From: Xenorhabdus sp014467285
GTDB taxonomy: Bacteria; Pseudomonadota; Gammaproteobacteria; Enterobacterales; Enterobacteriaceae
NCBI RefSeq assembly: GCF_014467285.1
Contig: NZ_NKHR01000012.1
Coordinates: forward strand, 62,001 to 126,000
Reading direction: 5' to 3'
Length of the DNA stretch: 64,000 bases
The position numbers and the translations under genes are program-made. Every line of letters begins with the position of its first letter. The stretch's first letter is position 1. This document shows, piece after piece, positions 20,093-28,872 of the stretch. The notes under the pieces are model-generated. The model saw nothing but the letters and a program-made list of their open reading frames with translations, did not search any database and was not told the origin of the DNA.

Positions 20093-20225
20093 TTTGTGGA
20101 TTTGTTTGGCGTGTGGTGTTAAATTCACGTGCTACGACACTGATATTGGTTCCTTCTTTCAGCACTGGCGGACGCCCAAGGCGTTTCCCGGACTCAACGC
20201 TCAAACTCTGCCACAGACCACTAGA
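20093..20225 (-). pseudogene. Resolvase/invertase C-terminal remnant
   Basis: On the - strand the frame reads GKRLGRPPVLKEG, then TNISVVAREFNTTRQ. This is the linker and helix-turn-helix of a serine recombinase of the resolvase/invertase family. No catalytic domain is present and the frame runs into the GST leader. It marks a former mobile element. Confidence 0.55.
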
Positions 20226-20484
20226 CGTCCTGAATAATGATGAAAACTTTTCCCGTAGGTCAACTTCCTTTTAGTATGTCGATCAATTCAAGGTCTGCCT
20301 ATCGGGAACCGATTTGCTCTGGTGTCAATAACTATAGGTCTTTCCATTCAGTTTTATCCTGCCAGTCATGTCTATATCGGTATCTGTAACCATCAGAAGA
20401 TACAGGTTATTTTACTGTCATCTGCCGTAAATGTCGTCATATTGTAGCTTTACTCCCATTCGGTCTATTAAAGGAGGCTTGAAT

Positions 20485-21693
20485 ATGCCATCGCGTACTA
20501 TTCCACCTGCCATTTCTCCGGTTATTTTGCCTATATTTTCATTTACTGTATTTTTCATTGGTGCGACAGAATTTATGTTATCTCCTATGCTCAAGCCTTT
20601 GGCTGAAGCATTTAAAACGACAACAGATAAATCGGTTTGGTTGGTATCTGGGTATGTTTTTGCTTATGCGCTTGCTGCACCGATTTTTGGTTGGTTATCT
20701 GATCGAATAAATCGACGCAAATTATTATTAGCATCCCTGTTATTTCTTGCCCTTGATGGTTTGGCATTAACAGTGGCCCCCAATCTGGAGATCGCAATTG
20801 GATTGCGTATCTTTGGTGGCATTGCTTCAGCCGCTTTGATTCCAACTATCTTTGCGTTAATTGCGGAAATTTTTCCGCTCCACAAACAAGCGTCAGTTAT
20901 GGGGATCGTCATGCTCGGTATGACTGGTGGTATAGCAGGCGGCCCTATTTTTGCCGGTATTTTAACGGAGTTATCTGGCTGGCGGATACCATTTCTGATA
21001 AGTGCAAGCGGATGTCTTTTACTCTGCATTTTAAGCAAAAAATATATTCCAGACCTGATTAATATTCGAAAAGCGGAGCTTCAGAAAGTCGCATTTCAAT
21101 GGGTACATCAAGGCAATTTAATACTCCCTCTCATTGCAAAAGGGCTTTGGAATGGAACGGCAGTATCTACTTTTATTCTGGCTGGAGAGGTTCTAAGGCA
21201 GCATTATGGATTGGGAACAGGAGCAATTGGCCTATCCGTTTCTGCATTCGGTATTGGACTTGGTTTAGGGAATCTGTCCGTAAGTATTGTGAAGAAACTG
21301 CATGTCAGGGACGAATGGATTCTTTTACTGGCAACAGTATTACTGTTCATCACTATTTCTGCATTTATGCTAATGCCTCTATCCCTGTTTTTCAGCCTTG
21401 GTTGTTTGATGTTATGGGGATGTTCGCTTGGCCTTGCAGCTCCGATAAGCACTTCTATTTTGGCAAATCGGGCAGCACAGAATAAAGGCCAGATATTGGC
21501 AGCTTCAGAAAGTATGAATAATCTGACAATCTTATTTTTACTCCCTATTGCCACCAACTTACTGATACAGCATGGTGTTACGATAACCATGATAGTGCTA
21601 GGAAGCTGCTTTATAGTGGGAATTGGGCTGTCACTACGGGATCTTATAGTGACACTGTCACTTACCTATCACGATGAGAGTGGCAAAACGTAG
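20485..21693 (+). CDS. MFS transporter, DHA1 family
   Basis: 402 residues from ATG 20485, which has an ideal AAAGGAGG site; the frame is open back to 20431. Twelve hydrophobic helices are visible. The family motif A is GWLSDRINRRKLLLASLL near residue 70-85 and motif C is GMTGGIAGGPIFAGILTELSGWRIPF near 150-175. It is an inner-membrane proton-driven exporter of the drug/sugar-efflux type; the substrate is unknown. Its 3' end overlaps the convergent LysR gene by 32 bases. The 300 bases upstream hold only the resolvase remnant. Confidence 0.85.
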   Translation: MPSRTIPPAISPVILPIFSFTVFFIGATEFMLSPMLKPLAEAFKTTTDKSVWLVSGYVFAYALAAPIFGWLSDRINRRKLLLASLLFLALDGLALTVAPNLEIAIGLRIFGGIASAALIPTIFALIAEIFPLHKQASVMGIVMLGMTGGIAGGPIFAGILTELSGWRIPFLISASGCLLLCILSKKYIPDLINIRKAELQKVAFQWVHQGNLILPLIAKGLWNGTAVSTFILAGEVLRQHYGLGTGAIGLSVSAFGIGLGLGNLSVSIVKKLHVRDEWILLLATVLLFITISAFMLMPLSLFFSLGCLMLWGCSLGLAAPISTSILANRAAQNKGQILAASESMNNLTILFLLPIATNLLIQHGVTITMIVLGSCFIVGIGLSLRDLIVTLSLTYHDESGKT

Positions 21694-22570
21694 AGGATCG
21701 TGAATAAGTTGCACTAAACTCTTTTTTTAACCATTCAAGAAAGATAGTCTGCGGTGTATTGGCAGCAAAAATATCGGGTGATATCAGGTAATAAGCAGAA
21801 CCATCTGGAATGAAACCGTAAGGAGCGCTTACCCGTTTATCACTCAACTCTTGTTCAATCATGTATATCGAGCTTATTCCAACGCCATGTCCGGCCATCA
21901 CCGCTTCCAATAGAATATAAAAGTGTTCAAACCAGTGTTCGTGACATTTTTGGATAACGTACCGGGTGCCTGATATCCAATCATTCCACGCGTCAGGACG
22001 GGTATGTGTATGCAGTAAAGTCATTGGCTGATTTGCAATAACACCGTTTTCTGCATCAGGTAAACAAATCGGGGCTATCCATTCTTTTCCCAAGATTTCA
22101 GCAAAATAACGCTTATCCCAAATAAAATCATTTCGACGAATAGCTAAGTTAACTGAGTTTCGTGAAAAATCGATATTACCCCCACCAGCGACTAAATGAA
22201 TTTCAATGTCAGGATAATTTTTCTTAAATTTCATCAGGTTGGGAATAAGCCACTTCATCATAATAGTGGGCTCACAAGAAACAACCAGCCGCGTTGTTTG
22301 CAATGTTTGTTGAAGTTCATTAATTGTTAATGTTAAAAGCCCGAAAGCTTGTTGGCAGGCTTGCTTAAGTTTTTCACCTGCTGGTGTTAAAAAAAGCCCC
22401 CTATTCCTACGCTCGAATAATACAACCCCCAAAGCCGCTTCTAATTGCCGGATCTGGCGACTTACCGCACCCTGTGTCACAAACAACTCTTCAGCCGCTT
22501 TGGTTAAATTTTGGTAACGAGCTGCTGTTTCGAACGCCCGTAATGAGTTCAGTGGAGGAAGGTTTTTCAT
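21662..22570 (-). CDS. LysR-family regulator (GcvA-like)
   Basis: 302 residues, full length. The winged helix-turn-helix lies at 1-65 (NSLRAFETAARYQNLTKAAE, then VTQGAVSRQIRQLEAALG). An effector-binding domain follows from about 92 (LVVSCEPTIMMKWLIPNL). The sequence type is that of the GcvA/AmpR subgroup. It is divergent from a LysE-family exporter gene 121 bases away, so that gene is the likely target. Its 3' end overlaps the MFS gene. Confidence 0.87.
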   Translation of the reverse strand: MKNLPPLNSLRAFETAARYQNLTKAAEELFVTQGAVSRQIRQLEAALGVVLFERRNRGLFLTPAGEKLKQACQQAFGLLTLTINELQQTLQTTRLVVSCEPTIMMKWLIPNLMKFKKNYPDIEIHLVAGGGNIDFSRNSVNLAIRRNDFIWDKRYFAEILGKEWIAPICLPDAENGVIANQPMTLLHTHTRPDAWNDWISGTRYVIQKCHEHWFEHFYILLEAVMAGHGVGISSIYMIEQELSDKRVSAPYGFIPDGSAYYLISPDIFAANTPQTIFLEWLKKEFSATYSRSSTFCHSHRDR

Positions 22571-22691
22571 TGCACTCCTTTATCGTTGATTTTTTCTCAA
22601 TCATTCTAGCGCAAATTAATCGTTATTTTTTAGTCAAAAAAATCAAGAGAATAAGTTACCAAAATATGAAAACCAATCATCAGGAGACATA

Positions 22692-23306
22692 ATGACAGAG
22701 TTAATTGCTGTAGCCATTATTACCATTCTTGCTGTTATCAGCCCGGGAGCTGACTTTGCGATGATCACCCGTAACAGCTACCTTTATGGTCGGCAAGCAG
22801 GCATATTGGCGGCATTTGGGATTGCGGTAGGTATCTTGGTGCATGTTACTTATACCATACTTGGGATTGGTATTTTGATTGCTCACTCTCCTAATATGTT
22901 ACTTGCTATAAAGGTTATAGGGGCTATTTACCTTATCTATATTGGTTATAAGACACTCACATCAAAAACGAAAGTTGATATTGATATTAACTCAACAAAG
23001 ATTGTCTCAATTGCCGCGTTTAGAACAGGGTTTTTGACAAATGTATTAAATCCTAAAACAACACTTTTTGTTGTCAGCATATTTACTCAAATTGTTTCCC
23101 CATCGACCGGTATTGGCTTGCAAATGGGCTATGGAATTTTTATTTCTCTAATGCACCTTTTCTGGTTTGTTGGTGTTGCTATTCTCTTTTCCCACCAAAA
23201 AATTAGGTCTGCAATGTTAGAAAAACAAACAGTGCTTAATCGAATTATTGGCGTTATTTTGATCGGATTAGGTGTTTCTTTAAGTGCAATTCCTATTGTT
23301 AGCTGA
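22692..23306 (+). CDS. LysE/RhtB-family amino acid exporter
   Basis: 204 residues with six hydrophobic helices. The family motif ISPGADFAMITRNSYLYGRQAG is at about 17-38 and FLTNVLNPKTTLFVVSIFTQ near 113-132. It would export an amino acid or homoserine lactone-like compound across the inner membrane. It is divergent from a LysR gene, and AGGAG precedes the ATG. A methyltransferase gene follows 45 bases later and may be cotranscribed. Confidence 0.87.
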   Translation: MTELIAVAIITILAVISPGADFAMITRNSYLYGRQAGILAAFGIAVGILVHVTYTILGIGILIAHSPNMLLAIKVIGAIYLIYIGYKTLTSKTKVDIDINSTKIVSIAAFRTGFLTNVLNPKTTLFVVSIFTQIVSPSTGIGLQMGYGIFISLMHLFWFVGVAILFSHQKIRSAMLEKQTVLNRIIGVILIGLGVSLSAIPIVS

Positions 23307-23351
23307 TAAAACTTAGCAATGAACTAATCGCTGCTATAAGGGATCTCTATT

Positions 23352-24131
23352 ATGCCAATTAACTTTAATGCTAAAGAAAACAGACATACTTATGTTGGCC
23401 GTGATGCTCAACAGGAATGGTACGATTTAATCCAAAAACTGGTGGAACCGCGCGATAAAGAAATTGCAGATATTGGCTGCGGTGGTGGTATTTATTCACT
23501 GGCATGGGTAAAAATGGGGGCGAAGAAAGTCACTTGTGTTGATTTTTCACAGCAGATGCTAGCTGATACGGCAGAAAATACTCACGGTCTTTCGAATGTC
23601 ATGATCAAACAAGGTGATGCTCTTTGCACTGGTTTGCCTGATAACAGTCAGGATATTGTTTTTGAAAGAGCGCTTATCCACCATATAACCCATGAAAACA
23701 GAACAACATGTTTTGCTGAAGCTCATCGTTTATTACATGCTGGTGGAATGTACATTTTACAGGACAGAACTTTTCAGGATATCCAACTTCCGGGTTCATC
23801 TGAACATATTCGGGGCTATATTTTTGATGTTTACCCTCACCTATATCATTTTGAAACCCAACGTAGGCCAGACAATATTGAAGTCATTAATGGTCTAAAA
23901 ACAGTAGGATTTAAACAAGTTAAGGCGGTACCTTTTTTAGAAAAACGTAACACTTATAAAAATTTTTCACAATTGGCAGCAGATTTTCAACTACGCAAAG
24001 GCCGCTCTATTTTGCATGAATTGAGCGATGAAGAAATCACTCACCTTATCAACCACATGGAAAAATCGTTGGGTAACAAGACTGATATTGTTGAGAAAGA
24101 CTTTTGGACAGTTTGGGTAAGCATAAAATAA
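23352..24131 (+). CDS. Class I SAM-dependent methyltransferase
   Basis: 259 residues. SAM motif I is EIADIGCGGGIYSLAWVK near residue 37-54, an acidic CVDFSQQM follows near 62-69, and motif III/IV is DIVFERALIHHI near 100-111. The fold is methyltransferase type 11/25. The substrate is unknown; the C-terminal half is variable. It lies 45 bases behind the LysE-type exporter gene. Confidence 0.82.
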   Translation: MPINFNAKENRHTYVGRDAQQEWYDLIQKLVEPRDKEIADIGCGGGIYSLAWVKMGAKKVTCVDFSQQMLADTAENTHGLSNVMIKQGDALCTGLPDNSQDIVFERALIHHITHENRTTCFAEAHRLLHAGGMYILQDRTFQDIQLPGSSEHIRGYIFDVYPHLYHFETQRRPDNIEVINGLKTVGFKQVKAVPFLEKRNTYKNFSQLAADFQLRKGRSILHELSDEEITHLINHMEKSLGNKTDIVEKDFWTVWVSIK

Positions 24132-24345
24132 GAAATATCAAATGAATATACCAGAGTCTATGGTGATAAAAACGACAAATCACTGGATGATAAACCATCG
24201 CATTAATGCTAATTTGCCCGGTTATTTGGCAACAAGAGTGCGGAGGGAGCAGAATTGACCTTATTTATTTGGAGAGAATTCTGTGAAAGCTACACCCCGC
24301 CCTTTTGCCAAGGGGTAAGCAAAACAGGAATCATTAATTTCTTAA

Positions 24346-24373
24346 AAAAGAGTCTATAAAAATAGACTCTTTT
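24346..24373. terminator. Bidirectional terminator between methyltransferase and decarboxylase
   Basis: A 12-base perfect stem AAAAGAGTCTAT/ATAGACTCTTTT lies between two convergent genes and has A and T runs on both sides. The 24132-24345 stretch before it shows no gene. Confidence 0.85.
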
Positions 24374-24428
24374 ACATTCAACCCTTTTTAATATTCAAAT
24401 CTTAATTGAGTAACGTTTGGACGTTTAT

Positions 24429-26381
24429 CTATTGACCAAGTAATGGCGCATCTAAACTTGATTTCAATCGTGCTTTTTTCTCTTCTTCATCAACCAACTG
24501 ATTCAGTTTCTTAACAAAGATAGCTTGAAGCTGATTCCAGAACTCTTCAAAGTGCTCTTCATCACGTAAGCAATAAGTCATTACTGCTGCACGCAATACA
24601 AAGATACGGCGAATTTTATCCCATTCACTGCGGCTAAAACCACACCGCTCTGCGTAGTGTCTTGGTGTATCACCATACTCTTTATAATCCAGTATGGTTG
24701 ATGATGTGAGGAAGTCGTTGGTATAAGCTCGTCCTGTAGAATAGGAGCACAGCTCATAAAGCCGCTTGTTGAGGGCATTGTGACTTTCCAGACTTTCGTT
24801 CCCCATTTCTTTGAATGTAAAATTGATCATATGAAAATCTGGGGATGGCATAACATGTACTTCAAACCGATGCTTACCTGCTTCTATGGGTAACATATTT
24901 GCCAATTTATCTATTAATCTTTGTGCTGTCACGATGCCAGCAGCAATGACTTTCCCATATCCGTTGATATTCAAAGGTAATAAGCGATGAGCGGCCCAAA
25001 GCGCTGCTGCGGTTGCTCCCGCTTTTGAACCTTCCATAATAGATGAACCAAGAATACCTCTATTGTTGACAACAGGATTTGTTTTGTCATTGTTTTCTTC
25101 AAAAACATAAGCTGCACGAGAAGCGATCAAATCAAGAATGCGTTTGTCTTTCATACAAATTGCACCCGCAGCATATTGAATGAAACCAACTTTATGAGGA
25201 TCAACTGTAATCGAATCCACTTCTTTTAATGCCTTAAAGCTCTTATAAACTTCTGGCTTCGGCCAATTGATGTTTTCCGGCATAATGCCTATCGAACGAT
25301 GACAATTAGCAAGCTCGTCATATTCAATAAATTCGCCCTGCTCATTCAGCAACATGGCGCAAGCGTATCCCGCGTAAGCCGCATCAACATGAATATAGAA
25401 AGATCCACCATAACGCTCTTCACACTCTTGCCTCAAAGCAATGACTTCATCAATCCGATCAATTGCACCAACTTCTGTCGTGCCAACCACAGCAATCATC
25501 GCCAAAATTGACTCGCCTTGCTCGATTAACTCTAAGGTGATTTTCCGCATTTGAGCAACGTCAGTTTGATAATTTTCATTAACAGGTAATGAAATAATAT
25601 TTTCCTGACCAATACCAAAGATATCTGCCGCTTTCATCCAAGAGTAATGTCTAGATTGTGGAACTAACAGCTTGCCTAATATTTCTGGTTTAGTTCCTGT
25701 ACCACGACATGTCATATCACGTACTTCTTCAAAAATTTCGCGTTCTTGTAGGGTACTGATTAAATCCAGAATTTCAGCCGTTGGCATATTTTTCAATTGC
25801 TTTGGTGACTTATGGCTGACCAGATCTTTTGCCTTGGGATGTTGAGATATTGCAAAAGGTAATGTTTTTAAATTCCTGGCTACCCACAAGCCTTCATAAT
25901 TCGCGACCGTACCGCCAGAAGTAATATGCCCCCAAGATTGATGCGGGTCATAACCAAACATACGGCAAAGATCTAATCCCGATTCAAGTTCTAGTTCTGT
26001 TGTTGTCGGGGATGCTTCATAACTACAGTTATTCGGGTTGTACATCATGGCCATGACGTAAGCAAGATTAGAAACCATTAATGTGTCGCTGTTAATGTGG
26101 CCAAGATAACGGGGAGAAAAGAAAGGAATTGAAGTGTTTTTTAGTTTTGCTGACAGTTGATTTAAAATTCCTTCTGTCCGATAAAGTGTCTCTCTATAAT
26201 TATGTTCATAGCGATCAACTGATGTGGTTAACTCAGAATCCCCAGGATGAAAACCTGAACGCCAGTACATATGTTCGTTAACCGTATAGTCCATCATCTC
26301 TCTAAAAAAAACCGCATTCTCTGATTTTGGTCCTAAAAATAACGCATCTACATTTAAATTAGGATGAAGTGGTTTAGTCAT
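24429..26381 (-). CDS. PLP-dependent decarboxylase, TyrDC-like (group II)
   Basis: 650 residues, close to the roughly 620 of Enterococcus tyrosine decarboxylase, whose sequence it follows along its length. Shared features include the N-terminal NVDALFLGPKSEN, SPRYLGHINSDTLM, WGHITSGGTVANYEGLWVARN and a PLP-binding aspartate in IHVDAAYAGYA. The Schiff-base lysine is about K397 in DPHKVGFIQYAAGAI. It would decarboxylate an aromatic L-amino acid (Tyr, Phe or Trp) to the amine plus CO2 in the cytosol. No amino acid antiporter gene accompanies it, unlike in lactic acid bacteria, where the pair serves acid resistance. A role in supplying tyramine, phenethylamine or tryptamine for secondary metabolites is therefore an alternative. 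Confidence 0.85.
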   Translation of the reverse strand: MTKPLHPNLNVDALFLGPKSENAVFFREMMDYTVNEHMYWRSGFHPGDSELTTSVDRYEHNYRETLYRTEGILNQLSAKLKNTSIPFFSPRYLGHINSDTLMVSNLAYVMAMMYNPNNCSYEASPTTTELELESGLDLCRMFGYDPHQSWGHITSGGTVANYEGLWVARNLKTLPFAISQHPKAKDLVSHKSPKQLKNMPTAEILDLISTLQEREIFEEVRDMTCRGTGTKPEILGKLLVPQSRHYSWMKAADIFGIGQENIISLPVNENYQTDVAQMRKITLELIEQGESILAMIAVVGTTEVGAIDRIDEVIALRQECEERYGGSFYIHVDAAYAGYACAMLLNEQGEFIEYDELANCHRSIGIMPENINWPKPEVYKSFKALKEVDSITVDPHKVGFIQYAAGAICMKDKRILDLIASRAAYVFEENNDKTNPVVNNRGILGSSIMEGSKAGATAAALWAAHRLLPLNINGYGKVIAAGIVTAQRLIDKLANMLPIEAGKHRFEVHVMPSPDFHMINFTFKEMGNESLESHNALNKRLYELCSYSTGRAYTNDFLTSSTILDYKEYGDTPRHYAERCGFSRSEWDKIRRIFVLRAAVMTYCLRDEEHFEEFWNQLQAIFVKKLNQLVDEEEKKARLKSSLDAPLLGQ

Positions 26382-26738
26382 AATTACGCAGCCTTTTAAC
26401 TGATTCTTTGTGTTTTGTAGTAAAGTTGATTTATAAACTTATTAATAATTTGTTTTTGTTTTCTATGGTTAATGGCAAACTCATGTGGCGGTTATAAAAC
26501 ACCTACAATAACTCATTGAAATAAATTGTTTGTTTTTCAATCAATGCGCAAAAATTTTCTGCAACATAGGCCAAATCAATCTATTTTTATAGATATAAAA
26601 CATAGTTCTTAGAATATTAATAATAAGTTAATAATTATCTTTAAATTTGTGCGCTACCACAAAGAAACGAGAAGAATATCTCATATCATCAAGATGAAAA
26701 TATCGCGTATAGAAACCATAAACATATGACACTGTTCA
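26382..26738. other. Gene-free promoter region of the decarboxylase
   Basis: About 360 AT-rich bases with no supported gene. They must hold the - strand promoter of the decarboxylase. I saw no clear operator. Confidence 0.5.
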
Positions 26739-26781
26739 CACATAACAGAATCCGTGACATTGTCACCGATCCTGTTATGTG
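26739..26781 (-). terminator. Long hairpin downstream of the dmsC-like gene
   Basis: Inverted arms CACATAACAG...GTGAC and GTCAC...CTGTTATGTG pair at about 18 of 20 positions, with a very short loop. It lies 46 bases beyond the 3' end of the dmsC-like gene on the - strand. It has no long T run, so it may act as an RNA-stabilising hairpin. Confidence 0.6.
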
Positions 26782-26827
26782 GAACGTAAGGCGCAGGATA
26801 ATCAGTGGAAGTAGTATGAATTATCTA

Positions 26828-27724
26828 TCATAAGTTGCACATAATAAAAAATGTATATTGATTAATCAATTCAGCGATAAATATGAGCATCGAACCGACA
26901 AGAATAGAATAAGTATTATTAATTAATAGGTTATCCCTTCCCTTCCATAAGGCATAAGTCCAGGTTGTCATTGCAATAATATATAAGCACCATGAAAGAA
27001 TTTTTAGTCCAAAGGCACTTTTGATATTAAGTTCAGCTTGGTGTGGGAAGATCATATTATCATTAACCATTGTGACTTCTGCTAACCATTCCATATAGGC
27101 CGGATGCTCAATTAACCGTACAGTAACGCTGATAAAAACAACAAAGAGCGCTGCCATCACTAACTTAATAGGTAATTTTCCTCGAATGGATTTTCTTAAC
27201 GGACAGGCGATAAATGATAAAGCCAATGCAGGGCCTAAAGTAAATACTGCACCATAGAACAGAAAATAGGTATTGATGTTCGTCCATGTCACCATGTCAC
27301 TGTTGACGTAAATAATCGCCATATAGTGGACGTCAATAACTCCAATGATGCCAATTGCCAACATGATATAAACATAAATCTGCTTTCTAAGCGCAACAAA
27401 AAGTGTATGTAGTACGAGTAAGCTAAAATAGACGGCGGCAAAAATCGTTTCTATGTTTATCCACTCCTGCTTAACATTGTGTAGAGATTGGTAAACACTA
27501 AGTGGATATTCCCAAATGTTCAAAGAGGAGATAAACCCGATACCTGCCAGTACACTACTTATTAAGTATGTTTTTAATAATGTTTTTTGCACAAGAGTAG
27601 TTACTGAATGTTGCCATATGTTTAGTTCGTGCTTAATCCAGTAAACATAAAGTACACTCATCAGTACAAGCCCCACAGAACCTTGCACTATCATTGTAAA
27701 TGCAATTAACAACCACTCACTCAT
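26828..27724 (-). CDS. DmsC-like DMSO reductase membrane anchor
   Basis: 298 residues from ATG 27724 (MSEWLLIAFTMI), preceded by AGGA; ten codons of open frame lie upstream. About eight membrane helices are visible. DmsC-type signatures are AFTMIVQGSVGLVLM at the N-terminus, GIGFISSLNIWEYPLSVYQSLHNVKQEW near 60-85, and SMLIFIAELINQYTFF at the C-terminus. DmsC anchors the molybdenum DmsAB reductase to the inner membrane and oxidises menaquinol. No dmsA or dmsB gene is beside it, so it is an orphan anchor. It is divergent from fnr, the anaerobic regulator that controls dms genes in E. coli. Confidence 0.75.
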   Translation of the reverse strand: MSEWLLIAFTMIVQGSVGLVLMSVLYVYWIKHELNIWQHSVTTLVQKTLLKTYLISSVLAGIGFISSLNIWEYPLSVYQSLHNVKQEWINIETIFAAVYFSLLVLHTLFVALRKQIYVYIMLAIGIIGVIDVHYMAIIYVNSDMVTWTNINTYFLFYGAVFTLGPALALSFIACPLRKSIRGKLPIKLVMAALFVVFISVTVRLIEHPAYMEWLAEVTMVNDNMIFPHQAELNIKSAFGLKILSWCLYIIAMTTWTYALWKGRDNLLINNTYSILVGSMLIFIAELINQYTFFIMCNL

Positions 27725-27989
27725 GTCAATCCTATTCCATTTATCTGTAACCAAACAACATCATCGACGCGTATTGCATCCATATATTATTAATTAAATT
27801 TCAGTTTAATCAAGATATTATATTGAATGGCTAAAGTTTTACGCAAGTTCGACGTTAATCCAAAAAAATTTCATCTTTTTTCGCTAGTGATGATATATGC
27901 CGTGATTAATGCGAGTATCTGGCTCTTACCAGAGCTACCTAAATATGTTAAATTTACGCATATCAATCACTTCTAATGAGCACTCCCCC

Positions 27990-28745
27990 ATGATCCCGGA
28001 AAAACGTATTATTCGTCGGATTCAATCTGGTGGTTGCGCAATCCACTGTCAGGATTGTAGCATTAGCCAGCTTTGTATTCCTTTCACCTTAAATGAACAT
28101 GAGCTTGATCAGCTTGATAATATCATCGAGCGCAAGAAACCCATCCAGAAAGGGCAAACCTTGTTCAAAGCTGGTGATTCATTGAAATCACTCTATGCCA
28201 TCCGTTCAGGAACCATCAAAAGCTATACAATTACTGAAGAAGGCGACGAACAAATTACGGGTTTTCATCTTGCTGGTGATCTAGTTGGATTTGATGCCAT
28301 CATTAACACTGAACACCCCAGTTTCGCTCAAGCGCTTGAAACATCAATGGTATGTGAGATCCCATTTGAAACGCTGGATGACCTTTCAGGAAAAATGCCT
28401 AATCTCCGCCAGCAGATGATGCGTTTGATGAGTGGAGAAATTAAAGGTGATCAAGAAATGATCCTGTTGCTATCCAAAAAGAACGCAGAAGAAAGGCTGG
28501 CCGCATTTATCTATAACTTGTCACGTCGTTTTGCGCAACGTGGTTTCTCACCTCGTGAATTCCGCCTGACAATGACTCGTGGCGACATCGGTAATTACTT
28601 AGGCCTGACCGTTGAAACCATTAGTCGCCTGCTTGGTCGTTTCCAGAAGAGTGGTATCCTGGCTGTCAAAGGTAAGTATATCGCTGTCGAAGATATGGAT
28701 AAATTGACCGAATTGGCTGGTAAAGCTCCCGCCAATGTTTCCTGA
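27990..28745 (+). CDS. fnr: Fumarate/nitrate reduction regulator FNR
   Basis: I take ATG 27990 (MIPEKRIIRRIQ, 251 residues), which matches E. coli FNR; the frame is open 27 codons upstream. The N-terminal iron-sulfur cysteines C20, C23 and C29 are present (HCQDCSISQLC), as is the fourth in SMVCEIPF. A cyclic-nucleotide-like domain follows (about 30-160) and a Crp-type helix-turn-helix at the C-terminus (GNYLGLTVETISRLLGRF). It senses loss of oxygen through its 4Fe-4S cluster and activates anaerobic respiration genes. uspE follows, as in other enterics. Confidence 0.98.
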   Translation: MIPEKRIIRRIQSGGCAIHCQDCSISQLCIPFTLNEHELDQLDNIIERKKPIQKGQTLFKAGDSLKSLYAIRSGTIKSYTITEEGDEQITGFHLAGDLVGFDAIINTEHPSFAQALETSMVCEIPFETLDDLSGKMPNLRQQMMRLMSGEIKGDQEMILLLSKKNAEERLAAFIYNLSRRFAQRGFSPREFRLTMTRGDIGNYLGLTVETISRLLGRFQKSGILAVKGKYIAVEDMDKLTELAGKAPANVS

Positions 28746-28762
28746 CATTATCTAAATTTTAA

Positions 28763-28791
28763 GCCAGATCACTATATTTTGCTGATCTGGC
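28763..28791 (+). terminator. Intrinsic terminator after fnr
   Basis: A 9-base perfect stem GCCAGATCA/TGATCTGGC followed by ATTCTTTTA separates fnr from uspE. Confidence 0.8.
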
Positions 28792-28872
28792 ATTCTTTTA
28801 CCCTGTTATAGTTGTCCATATTGGTTTATCTTCTGTATTAAAGAGGCATCCAGACTCTGCGAGGAATTCAGT

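Noticed and set aside
27755..27989. FNR box (TTGAT-N4-ATCAA) between dmsC and fnr
   Set aside because: Only poor half-matches were seen; none has both arms at the right spacing.
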